Shown in pieces: positions 1 to 5,819 of a stretch of 5,893 nt of DNA. The notes under the pieces are model-generated. The model was not told where the DNA came from. It searched no databases and was given only the letters and a program-made list of their open reading frames with translations. Made by a program: the position numbers and the translations under genes. Positions within the stretch are counted from its first letter, which is position 1. Each line of letters starts with the position of its first letter. The stretch spans positions 1 to 5,893 of the forward strand of contig CAJASG010000464.1 in NCBI GenBank assembly GCA_903944555.1, written 5' to 3'. Origin of the DNA: an uncultured beta proteobacterium. GTDB taxonomy: Bacteria > Pseudomonadota > Gammaproteobacteria > Burkholderiales > Burkholderiaceae_C.

Positions 1-35
1 ACCCGGTTGGCCGCTTCACCATGCGGGAAGGCCCG
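1..35 (+). ncRNA. ffs: Possible 3' end of small SRP RNA (4.5S RNA)
   Basis: The first ~35 bases resemble the 3' arm of a bacterial small signal recognition particle RNA: a CCGG-containing stretch, then GGCCGCTTCACC, then ATGCGGGAAGGCCC. The GC-rich end would close a long hairpin with a 5' arm lying outside the window. SRP RNA directly upstream of dnaX is an established arrangement (for example scr-dnaX-yaaK-recR in Bacillus), which makes this reading reasonable. The diagnostic apical loop is not in view, so the pairing cannot be tested here. No T-rich terminator follows. Alternatives are the end of an upstream protein gene or plain leader DNA; frame 1 is open only to a TAA at 49-51, frame 2 to a TAG at 110-112 and frame 3 to a TGA at 63-65, none of them recognisable. 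Confidence 0.4.
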
Positions 36-121
36 TCACTATCTATTGTAAGGGCGTCAGCGTGAACTTAAAGCCCTGCGCGGTAGAAAAATTGGCCGCA
101 GCAGCACCGTAGAATCCCAGC

Positions 122-2170
122 ATGTCTTATCTCGTGCTCGCCCGCAAGTACCGCCCCCGCAATTTCACTGAAATGGTGGGGCAGGACCATGTGGTGCAGG
201 CCCTGACCAATGCGTTAACCACCCAACGGCTACACCACGCCTACCTGTTTACGGGTACCCGGGGGGTTGGCAAGACCACTGTGTCGCGTATTTTGGCCAA
301 ATCGCTCAACTGCCAGGGCGTGGACGGCACCGGTGGCATCACTGCTGCGCCGTGCGGCGTGTGCCAGGCGTGTACCGACATTGATAGCGGCCGGTTTGTG
401 GATTACACCGAGCTGGACGCCGCCTCTAACCGGGGTGTCGACGAGGTGCAGGCTCTGCTGGAGCAGGCGGTCTACAAGCCGGTGCAGGGGCGCTTCAAGG
501 TCTTCATGATTGACGAGGTGCACATGCTCACCAACACGGCGTTCAACGCCATGTTGAAGACGCTGGAAGAGCCGCCCGAGTATTTGAAGTTTGTGCTGGC
601 CACCACCGACCCGCAAAAAGTGCCGGTCACCGTGCTGTCGCGCTGCTTGCAGTTCAACCTGCGCCCGATGGCGCCCGAGACCATCCGCGAGCATTTGACC
701 AAGGTGCTCGATGTGGAGAAGGTCAGCTCCGAGGTGCAAGCCCTGCGCCTGCTGGCCCGCGCCGCACGCGGCTCCATGCGCGACGCACTGAGCCTGACCG
801 ACCAGGCGATTGCTTTTGGCGCTGGCCAGTTGCAAGAGTCGACCGTGCGCCAGATGTTGGGCAGCGTGGACCGCTCCTACGTGTTCCGCCTGATCGAAGC
901 CTTGGCGGTGGGCGATGGCAAAACCGTGGTTGAAACCTCCGAGACCTTGCGCCTAAATGGTCTGAGCGCCGCATCCACCCTGGAAGAAATGTCCACCGTG
1001 CTGCAACGCATGGCGGTGCTGCAGACCTTGGGGAACACCCAGGTTAGCGCCGGAGCCACGGACGACGACAGCGACCCCGAGGCCGCCGATACCGCACGCC
1101 TGGCTGCGCTCATGCCGGTGGACGAGACCCAGTTGCTCTACAGCATTTGTCTGCACGGCCGCGGCGATTTGGGGCTGGCACCCGATGAGTACGCGGCGCT
1201 GACCATGGTGCTGCTGCGCCTGTTGGCTTTCAAGCCCAAGGATTCGATTAGCCGGACTGTGTCAGACGCAGGCAAATTGCCACCGGCTGAAAAAAAAACT
1301 CTAATTAGTCCCCCGGTCGCCCCTGTGGCGGTGGTGGCCGCCCCCAGCGTGCGCCCCGCCATGCCGGTCAAGCCCGCTGCAGTGCAGCCGTGGGAAGATG
1401 AGCCTGCCAAGGTCGTGGCCCCTGTCGTGCCCGCGATTCCCCCCGGCCAGGTGCTGTCGGTGCACACCAGCTCCACCCACCAGGAACCGGTTCCGGTTTA
1501 TGGGTCAAATAGGCCTCCAGCCCCCGTGGAATCTGCGCAAGCAGCTCCTAAAGTTGTAGCAGTTCCAGTCCGTGTGCAGGCCGAGTCGCGGGCCGATGCC
1601 AGCGCTGCCCGGGCCACGCCGGTGCTGGTGCGCACCGAAGAGGGCGACTTTTGGCATGCCACGGTGCAGCAGCTCATTGCGGCGGATGCCATTACCGCCA
1701 TGGTGCGGGAGCTGGCGCTGCAGGCGCAACTGGTGGCGCGCGACACCGACCAATGGATTTTGCGGGTGGAGCGTGAGTCGCTCAACCAACCCGCCACGCG
1801 TGAACGCCTAACCAGTGCCCTGCAGGCCGCCGGGTTTGGCGTCAAACTGGTGGTGGAAGTGGGTCGGGTCAGTGACAGCCCAAGTCGGCGCAACCAGGCG
1901 CATGCGGCGGAAAAGCAGCTGGCCGCCGAGCAAATTATTTTTGAAGACCCGTTTGTGCAGTCCCTGATGCGGGACTTTGGCGCGAAAAATCGTGCCCGGT
2001 TCGATCAAGCCCTTGTGAATGGGCGGACGTTTGTATTTTTTCTCCATTTAAGAAGGATTTCCCATGTTCAACAAAGGACAACTTGCCGGCCTGATGAAGC
2101 AAGCCCAGGCGATGCAGGACAACATGAAAAAAGCCCAGGACGAGCTGGGCAACATCGAAGTCACCGGTGA
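122..2170 (+). CDS. dnaX: DNA polymerase III subunit tau/gamma (DnaX); as printed the frame overruns its likely stop at 2018
   Basis: DnaX is the ATPase subunit of the clamp loader. It loads the beta clamp, and its long tau form also tethers the polymerase alpha subunit and the DnaB helicase. Visible features are the typical N-terminus [15 protein letters not shown], Walker A GTRGVGKT (residues 45-52), zinc cysteines C64, C78, C81 and C84, Walker B DEVH (131-134), the SRC motif (173-175) and a sensor-2-like [12 protein letters not shown] (217-228). Clamp-loader domains I-III end near residue 370. A Pro/Ala/Val-rich linker follows (about 385-505), then the tau C-terminal domain (about 515-622). 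The ATG at 122 matches the family N-terminus but has no clear Shine-Dalgarno. Two oddities are listed separately: an A9 slip site at codons 390-393, and an apparent +1 nt indel at 1985-1989. Without the extra A the protein ends [12 protein letters not shown] at TGA 2016-2018 (631 aa; E. coli tau is 643). With it, the last nine residues are replaced by about 60 unrelated residues overlapping ybaB. Confidence 0.96.
   Translation: MSYLVLARKYRPRNFTEMVGQDHVVQALTNALTTQRLHHAYLFTGTRGVGKTTVSRILAKSLNCQGVDGTGGITAAPCGVCQACTDIDSGRFVDYTELDAASNRGVDEVQALLEQAVYKPVQGRFKVFMIDEVHMLTNTAFNAMLKTLEEPPEYLKFVLATTDPQKVPVTVLSRCLQFNLRPMAPETIREHLTKVLDVEKVSSEVQALRLLARAARGSMRDALSLTDQAIAFGAGQLQESTVRQMLGSVDRSYVFRLIEALAVGDGKTVVETSETLRLNGLSAASTLEEMSTVLQRMAVLQTLGNTQVSAGATDDDSDPEAADTARLAALMPVDETQLLYSICLHGRGDLGLAPDEYAALTMVLLRLLAFKPKDSISRTVSDAGKLPPAEKKTLISPPVAPVAVVAAPSVRPAMPVKPAAVQPWEDEPAKVVAPVVPAIPPGQVLSVHTSSTHQEPVPVYGSNRPPAPVESAQAAPKVVAVPVRVQAESRADASAARATPVLVRTEEGDFWHATVQQLIAADAITAMVRELALQAQLVARDTDQWILRVERESLNQPATRERLTSALQAAGFGVKLVVEVGRVSDSPSRRNQAHAAEKQLAAEQIIFEDPFVQSLMRDFGAKNRARFDQALVNGRTFVFFLHLRRISHVQQRTTCRPDEASPGDAGQHEKSPGRAGQHRSHR
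1290..1308 (+). promoter_or_regulatory. A9 slippage/frameshift site in dnaX with stops in both alternative frames (gamma form)
   Basis: Nine A residues (1290-1298) are read as GAA AAA AAA ACT in the dnaX frame and include an in-phase A AAA AAA heptamer (1291-1297). In the -1 frame the next codons are AAC TCT AAT TAG, giving a 395-residue product ending EKKNSN. In the +1 frame (one A lost) they are CTC TAA, giving 393 residues. Both products keep the ATPase and oligomerisation domains and lose the tau-specific C-terminus, as gamma does. E. coli makes gamma by -1 ribosomal frameshifting at A AAA AAG, and Thermus thermophilus by transcriptional slippage on an A9 run; both are established. A hairpin is possible downstream (1316-1321 with 1327-1332, including two G-U pairs), but no convincing upstream SD-like stimulator is seen. 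That the site is used here is inference from its sequence and place. Confidence 0.72.
1985..2018 (+). other. Apparent single-base insertion in A5 near dnaX 3' end; family-like tail lies in the shifted frame
   Basis: The dnaX frame reads GGC GCG AAA AAT CGT across five A residues (1985-1989). If one A is skipped, the frame becomes AAA ATC GTG CCC GGT TCG ATC AAG CCC TTG TGA, that is [10 protein letters not shown] and stop at 2016-2018. From memory of the family, DnaX in this lineage ends with a [19 protein letters not shown] tail, and this frame also leaves a normal 45-nt gap before ybaB. As printed, the frame instead runs through the ybaB ribosome binding site and 107 nt into that gene. The simplest explanation is a one-base assembly or sequencing error in the homopolymer; a true recent mutation is possible. 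A programmed +1 shift is less likely, because there is no stop or obvious pausing codon at the site. Confidence 0.75.
2050..2057 (+). promoter_or_regulatory. Ribosome binding site of ybaB
   Basis: AAGAAGGA lies 6 nt before the ATG at 2064. It is the clearest Shine-Dalgarno sequence in the window and fixes the ybaB start. It sits downstream of the likely true dnaX stop (2018) but inside the dnaX frame as printed, which is another argument that the printed dnaX end is wrong. Confidence 0.85.
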
Positions 2171-2396
2171 ATCCGGTGCCGGTCTGGTCAAGGTCACCAT
2201 GACCTGCAAGCACGATGTCAAACGGGTCACCATCGACCCCAGCCTGCTGGCCGAAGACAAAGACATGCTGGAAGACTTGGTGGCCGCTGCCTTCAACGCC
2301 GCCGTGCGCAAGGCCGAGGACACCTCGGGCGAAAAAATGGGCAAGATCACGGCCGGTATGCCTAGCCTGCCCGGTGGCATGAAGTTCCCCTTCTAA
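2064..2396 (+). CDS. ybaB: YbaB/EbfC family nucleoid-associated protein
   Basis: This 110-residue protein has the usual YbaB size. Family members form dimers that bind DNA and act as nucleoid-associated proteins. The N-terminus [18 protein letters not shown], the basic/acidic helix that follows (KKAQDEL), the central [18 protein letters not shown] strand region, the [18 protein letters not shown] helix and the Gly/Pro-rich end ([12 protein letters not shown]) are all typical. It lies between dnaX and recR, an arrangement conserved across many bacteria (yaaK in Bacillus), and is probably cotranscribed with both. A good SD precedes the start. Its precise role beyond DNA binding is not settled in the family, so a specific job beside RecR is inference from gene order. 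Confidence 0.95.
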   Translation: MFNKGQLAGLMKQAQAMQDNMKKAQDELGNIEVTGESGAGLVKVTMTCKHDVKRVTIDPSLLAEDKDMLEDLVAAAFNAAVRKAEDTSGEKMGKITAGMPSLPGGMKFPF

Positions 2397-2414
2397 GCAC
2401 CGACCCCCGCCCGT

Positions 2415-3005
2415 ATGTCGGACGCCAACTCCCTGGACGCTTTGATCCAGGCGCTCAAACGCTTGCCTGGCGTGGGGATCAAGTCGGCCCAGCGCATGGC
2501 ATTTCACCTGCTGCAGCACGACCGTGCCGGGGCGCAAACACTGGCGCGGGCACTGCAAGACGCAGCGGGCAATGTGCACCACTGTGAGCGTTGCCACACC
2601 TTCACCGAGGCGCCGGTGTGCGCCACCTGCCTGGACCCCCGGCGTGACCATACCAAGCTGTGCGTGGTGGAAACCCCGGCCGACCAGTCGGCCCTGGAGC
2701 GCACCAATGCGTACAAGGGCCTGTACTTTGTGCTGATGGGCAAGCTCAGCCCGCTGGACGGCATTGGGCCGCACGATCTGGGGCTTAAAAAATTGTTTGA
2801 CCGGGCCTGCGACGGTCTGGTGCAAGAGGTCATTCTGGCTACCAATTTCACCGCCGAGGGCGAAGCCACCGCCCATGTCATCAGCGAAGGCCTGAAGGCC
2901 CGTGGCGTGAAGCCGACCCGTCTGGCGCGCGGTGTGCCGGTGGGCAGCGAACTGGAATATGTCGATTTGGGCACCATTGCCCACGCTTTGGTGGACCGCC
3001 GCTAG
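2415..3005 (+). CDS. recR: Recombination mediator protein RecR
   Basis: RecR acts in the RecFOR pathway, helping load RecA onto SSB-coated gapped DNA. The 196 residues show the full family plan: a helix-hairpin-helix segment (about 10-33, with [17 protein letters not shown]), a C4 zinc motif (C57, C60, C69, C72), and a Toprim domain beginning at [14 protein letters not shown] (82-95) and continuing through [16 protein letters not shown] and the [12 protein letters not shown] block. The C-terminus ([22 protein letters not shown]) is also typical. The length is close to the usual ~200 residues and no key residue is missing. The ATG lies 18 nt after the ybaB stop and is preceded by a C-rich stretch with no Shine-Dalgarno, so expression may depend on translation of ybaB; this is inference. 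Confidence 0.97.
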   Translation: MSDANSLDALIQALKRLPGVGIKSAQRMAFHLLQHDRAGAQTLARALQDAAGNVHHCERCHTFTEAPVCATCLDPRRDHTKLCVVETPADQSALERTNAYKGLYFVLMGKLSPLDGIGPHDLGLKKLFDRACDGLVQEVILATNFTAEGEATAHVISEGLKARGVKPTRLARGVPVGSELEYVDLGTIAHALVDRR

Positions 3006-3019
3006 AAAGTTAAATTCCC

Positions 3020-3433
3020 ATGCAAATTGCCCGTTTCACCATGGCTTACTGGTGCGTGCTGATCGCCGCGTTGTTGCCCATTGCCTGTGCCGGCATTGCC
3101 AAAGCCGGTATGTTTGGCAAGCCACGCCGTGACGGCGGCTACGACAACTGGGAGCCACGGGCTTGGCTGGCACGCCAGACCGATTGGCGTGCCCGCGCCA
3201 ACGCCGCGCAGGCCAACAGCTTTGAGGCGCTGCCCTTTTTTATTGGCGCGGTGATCATTGCCCACCAGTTGGGCGCCCATCAGGGGCGTTTGGATATTCT
3301 TGCGTTCTTTTATGTCGTGCTGCGCATGGCGTACATCATGATGTACGTGGCCGGTATGGCCAATATCCGCAGCATCCTCTGGGCGCTGGCGTTTGCCATC
3401 AATATCGCCATCTTGTTCGCTGGCTACCGCTGA
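3020..3433 (+). CDS. MAPEG family small integral membrane protein
   Basis: This 137-residue hydrophobic protein has four likely membrane helices (about 8-27, 66-84, 92-111, 116-134) and a charged loop between the first two. The loop end carries the MAPEG-type signature R-x3-A-x2-N-x2-E (R59, A63, N66, E69, in RANAAQANSFEALPF), and a second block has R102, Y105, Y109 and R117. MAPEG proteins in eukaryotes include microsomal glutathione transferases and eicosanoid enzymes. Bacterial members are mostly uncharacterised, so glutathione-dependent activity cannot be asserted. It starts 14 nt after recR and is probably the last gene of the dnaX operon. The first ATG (3020) is used, with only a weak AGAAAG-like element upstream; an internal ATG at 3041 is less likely, as it would remove part of the first helix. 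No intrinsic terminator follows. Confidence 0.85.
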   Translation: MQIARFTMAYWCVLIAALLPIACAGIAKAGMFGKPRRDGGYDNWEPRAWLARQTDWRARANAAQANSFEALPFFIGAVIIAHQLGAHQGRLDILAFFYVVLRMAYIMMYVAGMANIRSILWALAFAINIAILFAGYR

Positions 3434-3441
3434 GGTCAGCG
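3428..3441. repeat. Small inverted repeat spanning the two convergent stop codons
   Basis: CGCTG (3428-3432) and CAGCG (3437-3441) are inverted around AGGT. The two facing genes both end in an arginine codon and TGA, with two bases between the stops, so the dyad is built from both stops. It could form a short 5-bp stem in either transcript, but no T tract follows on either strand, so it is not a recognisable intrinsic terminator. It may be just a by-product of the two identical gene ends. Confidence 0.5.
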
Positions 3442-5043
3442 CTTCGCCACCTTGACTGGTTGTGCTTTGGCGCTTTTTGTCGGCGCGGTTTTGGTTTTCG
3501 CTGCTGTTTTTGAGGTGGGCTTTGCCGCAGTGCTGCTGACCTTGGTGCGTGCCGACGCGGGTAAAAACACTACCACTTGCTGACCCGGTTTGAAGCTGGC
3601 CTGCGGGCCCACCTTGTTCCACTGGGCCACATTGGCGGCGCTGGTCTTGTACTTGCGGGCAATACTGGCCACATTCTCACCTTTGCCGGCCCGCACCAAG
3701 GTGCGCTTGAGCACAATCTCCGGGGTGAATGACATCTGCCCGTTGTCGGCCACTTTTTCAGTGACATCTTGCTGCATGCGTGCAGAGCGGGGCACCAGCA
3801 AGGACGAGCCTGCGCGAATCACCATCCGGGGGGGGATGTTGTTGACGCTGCGCAAGTCGGCTTCCTGCATGCCCACGCGTTTGGCTGCGTCTGCCGGACG
3901 CATGGTTGTGGGGGCGACCCAGACGGTCCAGCTCGCCAGGCGTCCGCCACCGTAGCCTTCCAAATTGCTTTGAAAAATTTCGGCATTGTCCCAGGGCAGC
4001 AAAATTTGCGGCGTTCCGGCCGCCATGATGACGGGGCGGTTAATAGATGGGTTCAGCGCCTTGAAGTCGTCCAAGGGGACCTCTGCCAGCTTCGCTGCCA
4101 GCGTGAGGTCGATATCGCGCCGTATGGTTACCGACTGAAAGTAGGGGTGATTTTCGATCAGTGGCAGCTTGGAGTTGAAGGCCACGGGGGCCGCCACGAT
4201 GTTTTTCATGGCCTGCAATTTGGGCACGTAAAACCGGGTTTCCATGGGCATATTCAAGTCCGCATAGCCGGTGGGCAAACCCGCACGCTGGTTTTTTGTG
4301 ATCGCCCGGCCCACGCTGCCTTCTCCCCAGTTGTAGGCCGCCAGCGCAAGGTGCCAGTCGCCAAACATGCCGTGGAGCTTTTTCATATAGTCCAGCGCAG
4401 CGCGGGTCGATGCCAGCACGTCACGGCGGTCATCGCGAAAGGCGTTTTGCTTCAACTCGAAATATTTCCCGGTGGCGGGCATGAATTGCCACATGCCTGC
4501 GGCCTTGGCGCTGGACACCGCCTGGGGATTGAAGGCGCTTTCGATGAAGGGCAGCAGTGCCAGCTCTGTGGGCATGTTGCGCAGCTCCAGTTCTTCAACG
4601 ATGTGAAACAGGTACTTCTTGGAGCGCTCGGTCATGCGGAAGATGTAGTCGGGTTTGGCCGCATACCATTGTTCGCGGTCGTGTACCAGGCTGTTCTCCA
4701 GGTCCGGCATGGCATAGCCACGACGAATACGCTCCCACAGGTCGGCCGGGGGTGACAGTGCCACGACGGTGCGCGGCACTGTCACCTGGATGCTGATGGG
4801 CGTCAAGGGGGCTTGCTCCAGCGCCGAAGTGCCGAAGGGGTCGTTGATGAAAGGGCGCGGTGGGCGCTGCATTTCCCGGCTGGCAGACAAGGAAATGCTT
4901 TCCCCGGTTACCACCGGGTAGGGGCTGGCACCTGCGCTGGTGGAACTGCGGGGGGCGGTGACCGATGTTCCCGCAGTGGGAGTCATCGCACAGCCCGCCA
5001 GCCACAAGGGCAGTGCCAGTAAAGTTAGTTTGAGGATATTCAC
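3436..5043 (-). CDS. mltD: Membrane-bound lytic murein transglycosylase D-like lipoprotein (SLT + LysM)
   Basis: This enzyme cleaves the MurNAc-GlcNAc glycosidic bond of peptidoglycan with formation of 1,6-anhydroMurNAc. I place the start at GTG 5043-5041, which overlaps the gloB stop as GTGA and gives 535 residues. The N-terminus is then MNILKLTLLALPLWLAGC, a normal lipoprotein signal with lipobox LAG|C18, predicting an outer membrane anchor. Upstream ATGs at 5073 and 5061 are in frame but add an acidic EE stretch before the signal. The SLT domain spans about 110-275: catalytic Glu168 in FIESAFNP, then AAGMWQFMPATG (181-192) and AAYNWGEGSV (235-244). Two LysM-like segments follow (about 371-418 and 447-495), the second more typical. 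The last 40 residues are Lys/Ala/Thr-rich with 11 basic and no acidic residues. It probably shares a transcript with gloB. Confidence 0.92.
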   Translation of the reverse strand: MNILKLTLLALPLWLAGCAMTPTAGTSVTAPRSSTSAGASPYPVVTGESISLSASREMQRPPRPFINDPFGTSALEQAPLTPISIQVTVPRTVVALSPPADLWERIRRGYAMPDLENSLVHDREQWYAAKPDYIFRMTERSKKYLFHIVEELELRNMPTELALLPFIESAFNPQAVSSAKAAGMWQFMPATGKYFELKQNAFRDDRRDVLASTRAALDYMKKLHGMFGDWHLALAAYNWGEGSVGRAITKNQRAGLPTGYADLNMPMETRFYVPKLQAMKNIVAAPVAFNSKLPLIENHPYFQSVTIRRDIDLTLAAKLAEVPLDDFKALNPSINRPVIMAAGTPQILLPWDNAEIFQSNLEGYGGGRLASWTVWVAPTTMRPADAAKRVGMQEADLRSVNNIPPRMVIRAGSSLLVPRSARMQQDVTEKVADNGQMSFTPEIVLKRTLVRAGKGENVASIARKYKTSAANVAQWNKVGPQASFKPGQQVVVFLPASARTKVSSTAAKPTSKTAAKTKTAPTKSAKAQPVKVAKR

Positions 5044-5819
5044 GTGTATTGGTTCTTCCATAGCCGCAGGCAAGCGAACACGCCGTTCTGGTCCACGCTG
5101 GTCGCATTAAATCTGCGGGCGGATGCCATGATGGTGGGTTGGGTGCTGCGTAAAAAAGGGTTGATTTGGCGTTCCTGCCCAATGGTGGACGGCAGTGTGG
5201 GCAGGCCCTGCGCACGCAAAGTCTGGCAATGGCGCTGGTAGTCGACGAGCTGCAGGTTATCAGGTTCAACTTCTAACGCGAATTTAAGGTTGCTCTGGGT
5301 GTATTCATGGGTGCAGCACACCTGCGTGTTGTCTGGCAATGCGGACAATTGGGTGAGCGATGCCAACATTTGTGCCGGTGTTCCTTCAAAAAGTCGCCCG
5401 CATCCGCCACTGAACAGGGTGTCGCCGCAAAACAGCAGGGGAGACGCGTCGGCACCGGCTACGCTATCGCAAAAGTAGGCAATATGGCCGGCGGTGTGTC
5501 CCGGCACGTCCATCACCTGAAATTCCAACCCAAGTAGGTCCACCTTGTCGCCCCCGTGCAGGCGCTGCAGTGGCTCTGGCATCGTTTCACGGGCGGGGCC
5601 GAACACCTGCGCGCCCGTTATTTGGCGCAATAAATTAACCCCTGCGGTGTGGTCCGGGTGGTGGTGGGTGACTAAAATGCCTTTCAGTTGCACACCCTCG
5701 TGTTGCAGGGCCTCCAATACGGGCTGTGCGTCACCGGGGTCCACCACCAGAGCATTCTGCCCATCGTGCAGCATCCAGATGTAGTTGTCATTGAGAGCGG
5801 GCAGCGGTATTAACTTCAT
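5040..5819 (-). CDS. gloB: Hydroxyacylglutathione hydrolase (glyoxalase II)
   Basis: GloB hydrolyses S-D-lactoylglutathione to D-lactate and glutathione, the second step of methylglyoxal detoxification in the cytoplasm. The 259 residues match the family length and carry every metal ligand of the metallo-beta-lactamase fold: H52, H54, D56 and H57 in THHHPDH, H108 in PGHTAGH, D133 in CGDTLF and H171 in CTHEYT. The C-terminal substrate-binding region includes NLKFALEVEPDN and INPFLR. The N-terminus MKLIPLPALNDNYIW is the family start, and an in-frame TAA lies just upstream, so the ATG at 5819-5817 is well fixed. There is no Shine-Dalgarno. A TATAAT hexamer 10 nt upstream of the ATG suggests a nearly leaderless mRNA. 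The stop overlaps the GTG of the downstream transglycosylase gene. Confidence 0.97.
   Translation of the reverse strand: MKLIPLPALNDNYIWMLHDGQNALVVDPGDAQPVLEALQHEGVQLKGILVTHHHPDHTAGVNLLRQITGAQVFGPARETMPEPLQRLHGGDKVDLLGLEFQVMDVPGHTAGHIAYFCDSVAGADASPLLFCGDTLFSGGCGRLFEGTPAQMLASLTQLSALPDNTQVCCTHEYTQSNLKFALEVEPDNLQLVDYQRHCQTLRAQGLPTLPSTIGQERQINPFLRSTQPTIMASARRFNATSVDQNGVFACLRLWKNQYT
5785..5813 (+). promoter_or_regulatory. Candidate sigma70 promoter of the methyltransferase gene
   Basis: TTGTCA (5785-5790; 5 of 6 to consensus) and TATTAA (5808-5813; 4 of 6) are separated by exactly 17 nt. Initiation about 7 nt downstream would fall at or within 2-3 nt of the ATG at 5818, predicting a leaderless or nearly leaderless mRNA. 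The whole promoter lies inside the first codons of gloB on the other strand. It is called from sequence match only. Confidence 0.5.

Noticed and set aside
16..49. Promoter for dnaX: TTCACC (16-21) with TATCTA (40-45) or TATTGT (44-49)
   Set aside because: Matches are weak and spacings are 18 or 22 nt. If positions 1-35 belong to an SRP RNA the -35 would lie inside it. Not strong enough to annotate.
51..77. Hairpin AGGGC (51-55) with GCCCT (73-77) upstream of dnaX
   Set aside because: Only five pairs around a 17-nt loop and no T tract; expected by chance in GC-rich DNA.
1271..1281. GGCAAATTGCC palindrome 8 nt before the A9 tract, considered as a terminator or slippage stimulator
   Set aside because: The stem can be at most 4-5 bp with a 1-3 nt loop, and the run that follows is A, not T, on the coding strand. 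No basis to assign it a role, though it may be worth including in any test of the slip site.
1935..2984. Long - strand open frame of 349 codons opposite dnaX 3' end, ybaB and recR
   Set aside because: It lies antisense to three well-supported genes. Its His/Gly/Gln-rich composition is typical of the reverse complement of GC-rich coding DNA, and no domain is recognisable.
3428..3441. The inter-gene dyad as a bidirectional intrinsic terminator
   Set aside because: The stem is only 5 bp and no T tract follows on either strand; kept as a small inverted repeat only.
3769..4755. Long + strand open frame of 328 codons opposite the transglycosylase gene
   Set aside because: It is entirely antisense to the SLT and LysM coding region, has no recognisable motif and no ribosome binding site worth noting; it is a shadow of GC-rich codon use.
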